A stretch of 64,000 bases of DNA from Rhodoplanes serenus. Its GTDB lineage: Bacteria > Pseudomonadota > Alphaproteobacteria > Rhizobiales > Xanthobacteraceae. The position numbers were made by a program, and so were the translations under genes. A model generated the notes under the pieces. The model was given only the letters and a program-made list of their open reading frames with translations. It made no database searches and was not told where the DNA came from. Positions 25,723 to 33,520 of the stretch are shown here, in pieces. How positions within the stretch are numbered: position 1 is the stretch's first letter; the number at the start of each line of letters is the position of its first letter. Location of the stretch: the NCBI GenBank assembly GCA_945893145.1, contig CAMDDZ010000006.1:1-64000 (forward strand). Reading direction: 5' to 3'.

Positions 25723-26606
25723 AACGTCTGATACGACCTGCCGAGTTCGCCGCCAACGCGCGCGAAGCCTTGCTTCGCCGGTTCGTGGTCTTTGTTGATG
25801 TTGAGCGCCTTGGCGTAGGAGCCAGCCGCCTTTTCCTTGTCGCCGAGCCGCTCGTAGGCAAGCCCGCGGCTGGTCCAGGCCTGGAGGTTGAGTGGCTCGG
25901 CCGTGACCGCATCGTTGAGATCGTTCGCCGCAGCCTTGAAGTCGCTGATCGACATATAGCTCAGCGCGCGCCCGATGAACGGCTCGGCCTGGTTTTGCGA
26001 CAGGCCGATAGAGGTCGAGAAATCGTCGATGGCGAACTGGTGCTGTTTTTGGCTCTGATAGAGCAGGCCGCGGTTGTAGTAAGCCTCCGCATTGTCCGGC
26101 CGGATCGCGATCGCCTTGTTGAAGTCGTTGAAGGCTTCGAGCGTCTGCTTTTTCTGGCGATAGACGATGCCACGGCCGAGATAGGCGACAGCGTAATTCT
26201 GGTCGAGCTGGAGCGCCTTGTTGTAGTCGGCGAGCGCGAGATCGGCCTGGCCGGTCTTGCGATAGATCAGCGCGCGGTTGGCGTAAGCCTGGGAGTAATT
26301 CGGATCGAGGCTGATCGCCTTGTTAAAATCGGCGAGTGCCTCCTGATTGCGGCTGGCTTGCCCGAATACCGTGCCCCGCATGTTGTAGGCCTGCGGATCG
26401 CTTGGGTTGCGCTGCACGACGCTGGTGAGCGAAGCGATGTTGGAGGGCGAACCCGCGAGCTGATTGTCCTCGTTCTCGGCCGGCGGGTTGCTGCTGACGG
26501 TCTGACAGCCGGTCAGCGCTGCGGCGGCGATCAGGAGGGCGGTGCGGAGGAGGGGCGCCCGAAGCGGCCGGGCCGGACGCACCACGCTGCTGTTGGCCTT
26601 GCTCAT
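25719..26606 (-). CDS. TPR-repeat lipoprotein (NlpI-like)
   Basis: The 295-residue protein has a lipoprotein signal with lipobox LTGC (residues 33-36) and then seven to eight tetratricopeptide repeats, for example AYNMRGTVFGQASRNQEALA, AYANRALIYRKTGQADLA and AYLGRGIVYRQKKQTLEA. It resembles outer-membrane lipoproteins of the NlpI type, which scaffold murein hydrolases. I placed the start at the ATG 26606 which begins the signal peptide; upstream frame (to 26696) lacks support. It likely sits in the outer membrane facing the periplasm. Confidence 0.87.
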   Translation of the reverse strand: MSKANSSVVRPARPLRAPLLRTALLIAAAALTGCQTVSSNPPAENEDNQLAGSPSNIASLTSVVQRNPSDPQAYNMRGTVFGQASRNQEALADFNKAISLDPNYSQAYANRALIYRKTGQADLALADYNKALQLDQNYAVAYLGRGIVYRQKKQTLEAFNDFNKAIAIRPDNAEAYYNRGLLYQSQKQHQFAIDDFSTSIGLSQNQAEPFIGRALSYMSISDFKAAANDLNDAVTAEPLNLQAWTSRGLAYERLGDKEKAAGSYAKALNINKDHEPAKQGFARVGGELGRSYQTF

Positions 26607-26703
26607 GACGGGTCGGGCTGCCTCGCCCCCATTGGCGACCGGCTTTTCAGCCGAGGAAATACGGCAATCGTTCGACGATATCGCGGCCCCTGCCAAAACG
26701 ATA

Positions 26704-26733
26704 GCGCGGACGGAAGGTTGCTTCCGCCCGCGC
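26704..26733 (-). terminator. Probable terminator after rpsU
   Basis: Arms GCGCGGACGGAAG and CTTCCGCCCGCGC pair with one mismatch around GTTG. On the minus strand the stem is followed by TATCGTTTTGG. It lies 27 bases beyond the bS21 stop. Confidence 0.55.
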
Positions 26734-26759
26734 CGTGGATAACCGATACGGCCTTGATG

Positions 26760-27104
26760 TTAGCGGCCGAACCCGCCGCCGCCGCCAAATCCGCCGCCAC
26801 CACCGAAGCTCCGGCCGCCGCCGGGACCACCGCGGCCGGGACCGCCGGTACGACCGGCACCCGGACCACCCTGGCCGAACACCGGCTTGGGCTTCATCGG
26901 GATCAGGCCTTCGCGCTGCATGCGCTTGCGCGCCAGCTTGCGGGCGCGGCGTACCGCCTCCGCCTTCTCACGAGCCCGCTTTTCCGATGGTTTTTCGTAA
27001 TGGCCGCGAAGCTTCATCTCGCGGAAGATGCCCTCACGCTGCATTTTCTTCTTGAGCGCCTTGAGAGCCTGATCGACGTTGTTGTCGCGGACGAGAACCT
27101 GCAC
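26760..27104 (-). CDS. rpsU: Ribosomal protein bS21 with Gly-rich C-terminal extension
   Basis: Residues 1-70 are a standard bS21 ([20 protein letters not shown], then [20 protein letters not shown]), which binds the 30S platform near the anti-Shine-Dalgarno of 16S rRNA. About 45 further residues form a Gly/Arg/Phe-rich tail ([16 protein letters not shown] and GGGGFGG blocks), reminiscent of RNA-binding RGG/FG tails. The start is a GTG at 27104 with AGAAGGA about 8 bases upstream. The tail is encoded by near-perfect small repeats of GGN codons, so slippage may alter its length. Confidence 0.95.
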   Translation of the reverse strand: MQVLVRDNNVDQALKALKKKMQREGIFREMKLRGHYEKPSEKRAREKAEAVRRARKLARKRMQREGLIPMKPKPVFGQGGPGAGRTGGPGRGGPGGGRSFGGGGGFGGGGGFGR

Positions 27105-27281
27105 GCAGTGATCCTTCTAAAGCCGTTGCTTGCGGTGAATGGAATGCACGGAAGGTCGAATAGCCTTCCAAGTGGGGCGTCGGTAGCAGATCGGGGGCTA
27201 AAAGTCTATCGAGGGCATGGGCTTTCGGCGGATTTCCGCCTGTTCCCACAGTGCTGGTAACGGCCGCCCTAACGAAATGGG

Positions 27282-27752
27282 CTAGCGGCAGCGCTGCAGC
27301 CAGAGGGTTTCCCGGTTGTTGGTGATGACCCCGTCCTGGACCAGGACCCGCCCGTCGGTGGTTTTGGACATCCAGACCCGAATCCGACCCTTGTCCTTGC
27401 GCACCAGGATTTCGAGGGCCTGCTTCTCGTTCAGGTAGTCCTCGCGCAGGGCGATCTTGTCATCTGCCAGAATCTCCGCGTTGACGATCGCATACCGCGT
27501 CGGCTCGTACCGTCCACCGGCGTCGTAGGTCAGCGTGATCGCCCCGGAGGAGGACAGCGCATAGGTCGCGTGATTGTTGATGGGGGTCGCCGGTTCGTCG
27601 CAGGCTCCCGCCCAAACCCCGATCAAGCCGAAGTCCAGCACCGCCCGTTTGGTCGATTCGGTGGGTTGTTTGGTCGATTCGCTGGGTTGTGCGCTCGCAA
27701 GCGCGGGCAGGGCGAAACCCAGTATCGCGGCGAGCAGCAGCCTTCGGATCAT
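27282..27752 (-). CDS. Exported hypothetical protein
   Basis: The 156-residue protein has a signal peptide (MIRRLLLAAILGFALPALASA) and a mature part of beta-rich character (GLIGVWAGACDEPATPINNH, ITLTYDAGGRYEPTRYAIVN, NNRETLWLQRC) with two Cys that could pair. No family is recognised with confidence. The lipocalin-like GVWAGxC opening is seen in several small periplasmic proteins of this lineage. The ATG at 27752 has GGGGGGA 7 bases upstream. It is upstream of, and co-directional with, rpsU. Confidence 0.72.
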   Translation of the reverse strand: MIRRLLLAAILGFALPALASAQPSESTKQPTESTKRAVLDFGLIGVWAGACDEPATPINNHATYALSSSGAITLTYDAGGRYEPTRYAIVNAEILADDKIALREDYLNEKQALEILVRKDKGRIRVWMSKTTDGRVLVQDGVITNNRETLWLQRCR

Positions 27753-27823
27753 GGTCGTCCCCCCGGAACCGGCGCGCCCCGGTTCCATCGTCAGCAAGCA
27801 AGCGTCACGCAATCAAACAAGCA

Positions 27824-28030
27824 TCACGCAATAATGTCGGGCGTGAGCTGATCTTCAACTTGAATGATGCGGTCGCGCAGGTGGAGCTTGCGCTTTTTCA
27901 GCCGCTGCACCTGCAGGAGATCGGAGCCCGGAGCGTTGTGCAGTGCCTCGATCGCGGCATCGAGATCGCGATGCTCTTGCCGCAGACGCTCGAGCTGCGT
28001 CTTCAGTTCGCTCTCGTCCTGCTCATTCAT
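27824..28030 (-). CDS. YdcH-family small coiled-coil protein (DUF465)
   Basis: The 68-residue protein is a helical hairpin of the DUF465/YdcH family: ELKTQLERLRQEHRDLDAAI, then LLQVQRLKKRKLHLRDRIIQ and a charged end. The basic RLKKRKL segment is the family signature. Function is unknown. An alternative ATG at 28126 has GAGAAA 5 bases upstream and would add 32 residues rich in Ala/Pro with no similarity to the family, so the start is uncertain. A second, divergent DUF465 gene starts 342 bases away. Confidence 0.82.
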   Translation of the reverse strand: MNEQDESELKTQLERLRQEHRDLDAAIEALHNAPGSDLLQVQRLKKRKLHLRDRIIQVEDQLTPDIIA

Positions 28031-28371
28031 GGCGGCCGCCGCACGGAGCGTCTCTGGGGCCGGTTTTGCCGGATTTCTTGGCGCCGAAGCAAAACCATCG
28101 AGAAGTACAAAATCTTGAATTCGCATAATTTTCTCGGCCTGCACCACACGGAACCGCAGCCGGCTGGGTATGCTGCCCCGCCTCCGGCCTCCCGCCACAG
28201 GTGGGCATTATCGCGCCTTTCTCAAGCCCGCTTCAAGCCGAGCGGTTAACCGCATTGGACCAGCCTGGGGATTTGCTGCGGTGCACAAAAATCGTCAATC
28301 GACTTGTAACCGATCTGGTGGCAAACTTTCCGAGTCAGGGGTGTGTGTCTAATCCGATGGAGACATCACAT

Positions 28372-28557
28372 ATGACCATCCAAGCGCATCTTGCGGAACT
28401 GGAACGGCGGCACCGCGCGCTCGAGAACGAGCTCGCCGAAGCGATGGTTCATCCTTCGATGGACGATCTCAAGATCGCGGAGCTGAAACGGCGCAAGTTG
28501 CTAGTGAAGGACGAGATCATGCGCCTCCAGTATGGGGGCAGTGGCAGCATCCACTGA
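28372..28557 (+). CDS. YdcH-family small coiled-coil protein (DUF465), second copy
   Basis: The 61-residue protein has the same hairpin as its divergent neighbour: TIQAHLAELERRHRALENEL, then DLKIAELKRRKLLVKDEIMR. The KIAELKRRKLLVKDEI signature is typical of the shorter members found in Rhizobiales. GGAGA 8 bases before the ATG at 28372 decides the start; an ATG 15 bases upstream lacks spacing. A clear terminator follows. Confidence 0.85.
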   Translation: MTIQAHLAELERRHRALENELAEAMVHPSMDDLKIAELKRRKLLVKDEIMRLQYGGSGSIH

Positions 28558-28588
28558 AGCGTCGTCCGGTCTGATTTCACGAGGCCTG

Positions 28589-28627
28589 CCGCCGGCTCTC
28601 GCTATGAGAGCCGGCGGTGCTATTTTG
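28589..28627 (+). terminator. Intrinsic terminator before the binding-protein array
   Basis: Perfect 12-bp arms CCGCCGGCTCTC and GAGAGCCGGCGG around GCTAT are followed by TGCTATTTTGCC. It ends the DUF465 transcript, so the following five-gene array needs its own promoter in the roughly 40 bases before 28668 or relies on readthrough. Confidence 0.82.
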
Positions 28628-28667
28628 CCGGCCGGAAGGCCTGATGGCACCTGACGGGAGGAATCTG

Positions 28668-29657
28668 ATGGCAAGAGTAACGAAGCTCGTAGCGAAGCTC
28701 GCATTGGTGCTGATGGCGCTGCTGCTGCTTTGCCAGCCGGCACAGCTTGCGGCGCAGGATTTTCCCAACCGCACCATAACGCTGGTCGTACCCTATCCGC
28801 CCGGTGGCGGCGTCGATGTGCTGGCGCGCGTCATCGCCGAGAAGTTGTCGGGCGTCATCGGTCAGCAGGTGATCGTGGAAAATCGTCAGGGCAGCTCGGG
28901 GCTGCTCGGCACGCGCTCGGTGATCAAGTCAGCGCCCGACGGCTATACGTTGATGCTCGCCCACACCGGCTCGATCTCGATCAATCCGACGCTCTATGCC
29001 AACGCCAATTTCGACCCGCGCAAGGACTTCACCGCCATCGGGCTGATCGCCTCGATGCCGGTTGCGCTCCTGGCGCATCCGTCGTTCCCGGCCAAGAACC
29101 TCACCGAGTTGATCGCTCTCGCGAAGCAACAGGCCGGCAAGCTCAACATCGGCACCTCGGCGGTCGGCACCGGCGGCTACATGACGGCCGAACTGTTCAA
29201 ATCGATCACCGGCGTGCAGGCGCAGATCGTACCCTACAAGGGCACGGCGCAACTGATGAACGATCTGCTCGGCAATCACGTGTCGGTTGCGTTTGGCGTG
29301 CTGCCGCCCGCACTCGGCAATCTCTCGGCCGGCAGCTTGCGCGCGATCGCCATGATCGACAGGCGCCGCTTCAGTCTGCTGCCCGACGTGCCGACCTCGG
29401 CGGAGTCCGGCCTGCCGGGCTTCGAGTCCTCGCTGCACTATGGGGTGATCGGGCCAGCCGGCATTCCGCGACCGATCGTCGAGAAGCTTAATGCCGCATT
29501 GCGTTCCTTGGTCAACACGGACGACGTTAAGACGCGCATCCACAACGAGGGCGGCGATCCGCTGGTTTCGTCGCCCGAAGAATACGCCAGCGATATCGAT
29601 CTGGAGGAACGCAAATGGGGTGCTCTCATCAAGAAGCTCAATCTCCGGGCCGACTGA
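28668..29657 (+). CDS. Bug/TctC binding protein, array member 1
   Basis: The 329-residue periplasmic binding protein has a long signal peptide (LVLMALLLLCQPAQLAAQ) and the family landmarks FPNRTITLVVPYPPGGGVD, VIVENRQGSSG, SAPDGYTLMLAHTGSIS, VPYKGTAQLMNDL and LPDVPTSAESGLPGFE. GGGAGGA lies 5 bases before the ATG at 28668. It is the first of five tandem paralogs and follows a terminator. It ends KKLNLRAD, unlike the KLNLKVE or KLNLKME ends of the later members. Ligand unknown; family members bind carboxylates, nicotinate and other small acids. Confidence 0.93.
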   Translation: MARVTKLVAKLALVLMALLLLCQPAQLAAQDFPNRTITLVVPYPPGGGVDVLARVIAEKLSGVIGQQVIVENRQGSSGLLGTRSVIKSAPDGYTLMLAHTGSISINPTLYANANFDPRKDFTAIGLIASMPVALLAHPSFPAKNLTELIALAKQQAGKLNIGTSAVGTGGYMTAELFKSITGVQAQIVPYKGTAQLMNDLLGNHVSVAFGVLPPALGNLSAGSLRAIAMIDRRRFSLLPDVPTSAESGLPGFESSLHYGVIGPAGIPRPIVEKLNAALRSLVNTDDVKTRIHNEGGDPLVSSPEEYASDIDLEERKWGALIKKLNLRAD

Positions 29658-30601
29658 TTGCCGCGGCATTTTGCGCCGCCGCGCTGCTCGTTGTGGCAGC
29701 GCCCGCATGGGCTGAGGATTACCCGAACCGGCCGGTCACGCTGATCGTGCCCTATCCGCCTGGCGGCGGCGTTGACGCGATCGGCCGCATTGTCGCAGCC
29801 AAGCTCACCACGGCGCTTGGCCAGCAGGTCGTGGTTGAGAACCGCCCGGGGGCCGGCAGCGTCATCGGTATGCGTGCGGCAGCACGCTCCGCGCCTGACG
29901 GCTATACGCTCGTCGTCACCACCACGGGCATGAGCCTGCCGTCGAACCTCGGCTACGATCTCATCAAGGACTTCACACCGCTCTGCCTGATCTCGTCGAC
30001 GCCGATCGTGCTGATGTCGAACCCGGCCTTTCCGGCGAAGTCGATCGCGGAGATCGTGGCGCTTGCCAAGCAGGAGCCGGGCAAAGTCACGTTTGGCACG
30101 CCGCCGGCGCCGACACTCAACTATTTTGCGGTCGAGCAGTTCAAGTTGATGACGGGGATCAGCGCGACCATCGTGACCTTCCGCGGCACCGGCCCGCTCA
30201 CCAACGATCTGATTGGCGGCCATGTGGCGGTTGGCTTCAACACCATCGCGCCGTCGATCGGCAACATTCAGGCCGGCAAGCTGCGGGCGATTGCGGTCGC
30301 GGCGCAAAGGCGCGCCAGCGTGCTGCCCGATGTGCCGACCGCCGCCGAGTCGGGGCTGCCGGGCTTCGATGCGGTGATCTATTACGGCATCATGGCTCCG
30401 GCCGGATTGCCGCGCCCCATCGTCGAGAAACTGAATACGGCGCTGCGTCAGATCGTGGCCTCCGATGAAGGCAAGCAGCGCATCGCCGCCGATGGCGGTG
30501 AGCCGATTGGCAGCACGCCCGAAGAGTTCGCCGCCAACATCGCGCGCGAGGAGGGCAAGTGGGCGGCAGTGATCAAAAAGCTCAACCTCAAGGTCGAATG
30601 A
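29615..30601 (+). CDS. Bug/TctC binding protein, array member 2
   Basis: Up to 328 residues, with landmarks YPNRPVTLIVPYPPGGGVD, VVVENRPGAGS, SAPDGYTLVVTTTGMS, FRGTGPLTNDL and LPDVPTAAESGLPGFD. The start is uncertain. The ATG at 29615 has GGAGGAA 6 bases upstream and overlaps member 1 by 43 bases. By position, the other members start at their neighbour's stop; here that codon is CTG at 29654 in CTGATTG, overlapping the TGA. The first hydrophobic residues (LIAAAFCAAALLVVAAPAWA) give a signal peptide from either start. A 43-base overlap implies translational coupling. Confidence 0.9.
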   Translation: MGCSHQEAQSPGRLIAAAFCAAALLVVAAPAWAEDYPNRPVTLIVPYPPGGGVDAIGRIVAAKLTTALGQQVVVENRPGAGSVIGMRAAARSAPDGYTLVVTTTGMSLPSNLGYDLIKDFTPLCLISSTPIVLMSNPAFPAKSIAEIVALAKQEPGKVTFGTPPAPTLNYFAVEQFKLMTGISATIVTFRGTGPLTNDLIGGHVAVGFNTIAPSIGNIQAGKLRAIAVAAQRRASVLPDVPTAAESGLPGFDAVIYYGIMAPAGLPRPIVEKLNTALRQIVASDEGKQRIAADGGEPIGSTPEEFAANIAREEGKWAAVIKKLNLKVE

Positions 30602-31575
30602 TGTCGCGCGTCGTTGCATTGCTCGGAGCGGCGCTTGCGGCGTTGGCGCTCGCCGCCGCGCCGGTTGCGGCGCAGGACTATCCGAACCGGCCGATCACGC
30701 TGGTGGTGCCGTTCCCGGCCGGTGGCGGCAACGATGCGCTGGCGCGCGCGGTGGCGCAGCGGATGAGTCTGACCATCGGGCAGCAGGTCGTGGTCGAGAA
30801 CCGTGTTGGGGCCGCTGGCGGCACCGTCGCGACGCGCCAAGCGGCTAAAGCTGCGCCCGACGGCTACACGATCCTGCTGACCTACACTGGCACGCTGGCC
30901 GTCAACCCGACGCTTTATCCGAATGCCGGCTACGATCCCCGCAAGGATTTTGCGCCAATCGGTCTGATCGGCACGCAGCCGAGCGTGCTGACGATCCATC
31001 CGTCCTTGCCGGTCCACTCGACCGCCGAGCTTGTCGCTTATGCCAAGGCCAATCCCAACAAGATCAACTGCGGCTTCGTGCCCGGCACGATCGGGCACAT
31101 GACCACCGAGTTGTTTACCCGAAGCGCGGGCTTCGAGATCACCCGCGTGCCCTACAAGGGCAACGGCGCCGCGATCGGCGATCTGATCGGAGGCCACATC
31201 ACCATGATGGTGTTGTCGATCCAGACCGTGATCGGCAACGTCAAGGCAGGCACCTTGCGCGCGCTCGCCGTCACCACGGCCACGCGCTCCAAAATTCTGC
31301 CCGATGTGCCGACCGTCTCGGAATCCGCCGTGCCGGGCTTTGGCGCCGCGATTCGCTACGGACTTGCAGCGCCAGCCGGCACGCCGCGCCCGATCATCGA
31401 CCGGCTGAGCCGGGAGCTGCGCGCGGCGGTCCTCTCCGATGACATGCGTGAACGGCTCGCCCGGGAAGGCGCCGAACCGGTTGCCAGCACTCCGGAGGAA
31501 TACGCCGCCGATATCGATGCCGAGGAAAAGAAATGGTCGGCGCTGGTGAAGAGCCTCAATCTGAAAATGGAGTAG
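30598..31575 (+). CDS. Bug/TctC binding protein, array member 3
   Basis: About 325 residues with a signal peptide (VVALLGAALAALALAAAPVAA), then YPNRPITLVVPFPAGGGND, VVVENRVGAAGG, AAPDGYTILLTYTGTLA and VPYKGNGAAIGDL. The start codons ATG ATG at 30598 and 30601 overlap the stop TGA of member 2 (ATGA), the classic coupled-translation layout. The pocket-lining segments differ from members 1 and 2 (for example INCGFVPGTIGHMTTELF), so the ligand may differ. Confidence 0.92.
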   Translation: MMSRVVALLGAALAALALAAAPVAAQDYPNRPITLVVPFPAGGGNDALARAVAQRMSLTIGQQVVVENRVGAAGGTVATRQAAKAAPDGYTILLTYTGTLAVNPTLYPNAGYDPRKDFAPIGLIGTQPSVLTIHPSLPVHSTAELVAYAKANPNKINCGFVPGTIGHMTTELFTRSAGFEITRVPYKGNGAAIGDLIGGHITMMVLSIQTVIGNVKAGTLRALAVTTATRSKILPDVPTVSESAVPGFGAAIRYGLAAPAGTPRPIIDRLSRELRAAVLSDDMRERLAREGAEPVASTPEEYAADIDAEEKKWSALVKSLNLKME

Positions 31576-31577
31576 CG

Positions 31578-32540
31578 ATGCGTTTGCCTGTTTGCCTGCT
31601 TGCTGCGCTTTGCCTGGCTGTCTCTCCCGCTGCCGCGCAGGACTATCCCAACAAGCCGATCACCATGATCGTGCCGTTCCCGGCGGGTGGCGGCGTTGAC
31701 GTGATCGGCCGCATCGTGGCCGAAAAGCTTTCAGCTGCGCTCGGCCAGCCAATCGTGATCGACAATCGCGGCGGTGCCGCCGGCGTGGTCGGCACACGCG
31801 TTGCGGCGCGTTCGGCGCCCGACGGCTATACGCTGGTGATGGCGACCTCGGGAACGAGCGCGATCAATCCGAACCTTTACGTCAATCCCGGCTATCACAC
31901 GTTGAAGGATCTCAGCCCCATCGGGCTGATCTCGTCGACGCCGATTGTGCTGATGGCGCACCCATCGGCGCCGCAGACCTCGCTCGCCGATGTGATCGCC
32001 TCGGCCAAACGCGAGCCCGGCAAGCTCAACATCGGCACGCCGCCGCCCGGCACCAGCGCGCAGCTGGCGGGCGAGTTGCTCAAGTCGATGGCGGGCATCG
32101 ACTACACCATCGTGACCTATCGCGGCACCGGACCCCTGACGACCGATCTCCTCGGCGGCCACGTCAAGCTTGCGCTCAACGTGCTGGCGCCGGCGATGAG
32201 CAATCTGCAGTCCGGCTCGCTGAAGGCGCTCGCCGTGCTGGCAGCCAAGCGGTCGAGCCTGCTGCCCAACGTGCCGACCACGGCGGAAGCGGGCCTGCCG
32301 GGTTTCGAGTCTGGGCTGAACTACGGCCTGCTGGCGCCGGTTGGCACACCGCGCGAGATCATCGATCGCATCAACCGCGAGCTTCGCGTGATTGTCGCGA
32401 GTGCCGAGGTGCGCGCGCGCATTGCCGCGGACGGCGGCGATCCGATGCCATCGACCCCGGAGGAATACGTAGCCGACATCGAGCGCGAGGACGCGAAATG
32501 GGGCGCGCTGATCCGCAAGCTCAACCTCAAGGTCGAGTGA
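31578..32540 (+). CDS. Bug/TctC binding protein, array member 4
   Basis: 320 residues with signal peptide (LLAALCLAVSPAAAQ), YPNKPITMIVPFPAGGGVD, IVIDNRGGAAG, SAPDGYTLVMATSGTS and YRGTGPLTTDLLGGHV. It starts 2 bases after the TAG of member 3. It is closest to members 2 and 5 in the YRGTGPLT or VDNRGGA segments, fitting stepwise tandem duplication. Confidence 0.93.
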   Translation: MRLPVCLLAALCLAVSPAAAQDYPNKPITMIVPFPAGGGVDVIGRIVAEKLSAALGQPIVIDNRGGAAGVVGTRVAARSAPDGYTLVMATSGTSAINPNLYVNPGYHTLKDLSPIGLISSTPIVLMAHPSAPQTSLADVIASAKREPGKLNIGTPPPGTSAQLAGELLKSMAGIDYTIVTYRGTGPLTTDLLGGHVKLALNVLAPAMSNLQSGSLKALAVLAAKRSSLLPNVPTTAEAGLPGFESGLNYGLLAPVGTPREIIDRINRELRVIVASAEVRARIAADGGDPMPSTPEEYVADIEREDAKWGALIRKLNLKVE

Positions 32541-33511
32541 TGCGCGGGCTTGGCGCGATGTTGGCGGCGTTTGCGGCATTGCTGCTCAGCTTCGGTGCGG
32601 CGTCGGCCGACGATTATCCGACCAAGCCCATCACCATGATCGTGCCGTTCCCGCCCGGCGGCGGCAACGACACGCTGGCGCGGCTGGTTGCCAACAAGCT
32701 GTCGCTCGCGCTCGGCCAGCAGGTCATCGTGGACAATCGCGGCGGTGCCAACGGCGTGATTGCGATCCGAGCGGCGAAGAGCGCGGCGCCCGACGGTTAC
32801 ACATTGGTGTTCGTCAATTCCAGCAACACCTCGATCACGCCCGCGCTCAACCCCAATGTCGGCTACGACGCCCACAAGGACTTCGCGCCGATCGGCATGT
32901 TGGCTTCCGCGGGCATCGGGATCATCACCCATCCGTCGTTTCCGGCAACGTCGGTCGCCGAACTGATTGCGTTTGCCAAGGCAAAGCCCGGCACGCTCAG
33001 CATCGGCACATCGGCGCCGGGCAGCGGCTCGCACCTGGCGACCGAATTGTTCAAGGCCCGCGCCGGCATCGACGTGACGCTCGTGCCCTACAAGGGCACC
33101 GCGGCGCTCACCAACGATGTGCTGGGCGGCCATGTGCCGGTGGTGTTCGGCGTGGTGGCGCCGGCGCTCGGCAGCGTGCGCGCCGGAATGCTTCGCCTCC
33201 TTGCGGTGACCGGCACGGCGCGGATTGCGACGCTCCCCGATGTGCCGACGGTTGCGGAGTCCGGCCTGCCGGGATTCGAAGCCGTGCTGCGTTACGGGCT
33301 GCTGGCGCCCGCCGGGACGCCGCAGCCGATCGTCGAGCGGCTCAACCGCGAGCTTCGTGCGCTGGTCGGCAATGACGAGGTCAAGACGCGCATTGCGCAG
33401 GAGGCGGGCATTCCGCTGACGTCGTCTCCGGAGGAGTACGCCGCCGAGATCGTGCGCGAGGACGCCCTCTGGCAGCCGCTGATCCGCAAGCTCAATCTGA
33501 AGGTGGAATAG
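32540..33511 (+). CDS. Bug/TctC binding protein, array member 5
   Basis: 323 residues with signal peptide (MLAAFAALLLSFGAASA), YPTKPITMIVPFPPGGGND, VIVDNRGGANG, SAAPDGYTLVFVNSSNTS and VPYKGTAALTNDVLGGHV. The ATG at 32540 shares the A of the TGA stop of member 4; a GTG at 32537 is also possible. The C-terminal end LWQPLIRKLNLKVE replaces the W-x-A-L segment of the others. Nine bases separate its stop from the convergent next gene. Confidence 0.92.
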   Translation: MRGLGAMLAAFAALLLSFGAASADDYPTKPITMIVPFPPGGGNDTLARLVANKLSLALGQQVIVDNRGGANGVIAIRAAKSAAPDGYTLVFVNSSNTSITPALNPNVGYDAHKDFAPIGMLASAGIGIITHPSFPATSVAELIAFAKAKPGTLSIGTSAPGSGSHLATELFKARAGIDVTLVPYKGTAALTNDVLGGHVPVVFGVVAPALGSVRAGMLRLLAVTGTARIATLPDVPTVAESGLPGFEAVLRYGLLAPAGTPQPIVERLNRELRALVGNDEVKTRIAQEAGIPLTSSPEEYAAEIVREDALWQPLIRKLNLKVE

Positions 33512-33520
33512 CAGCGCAAT

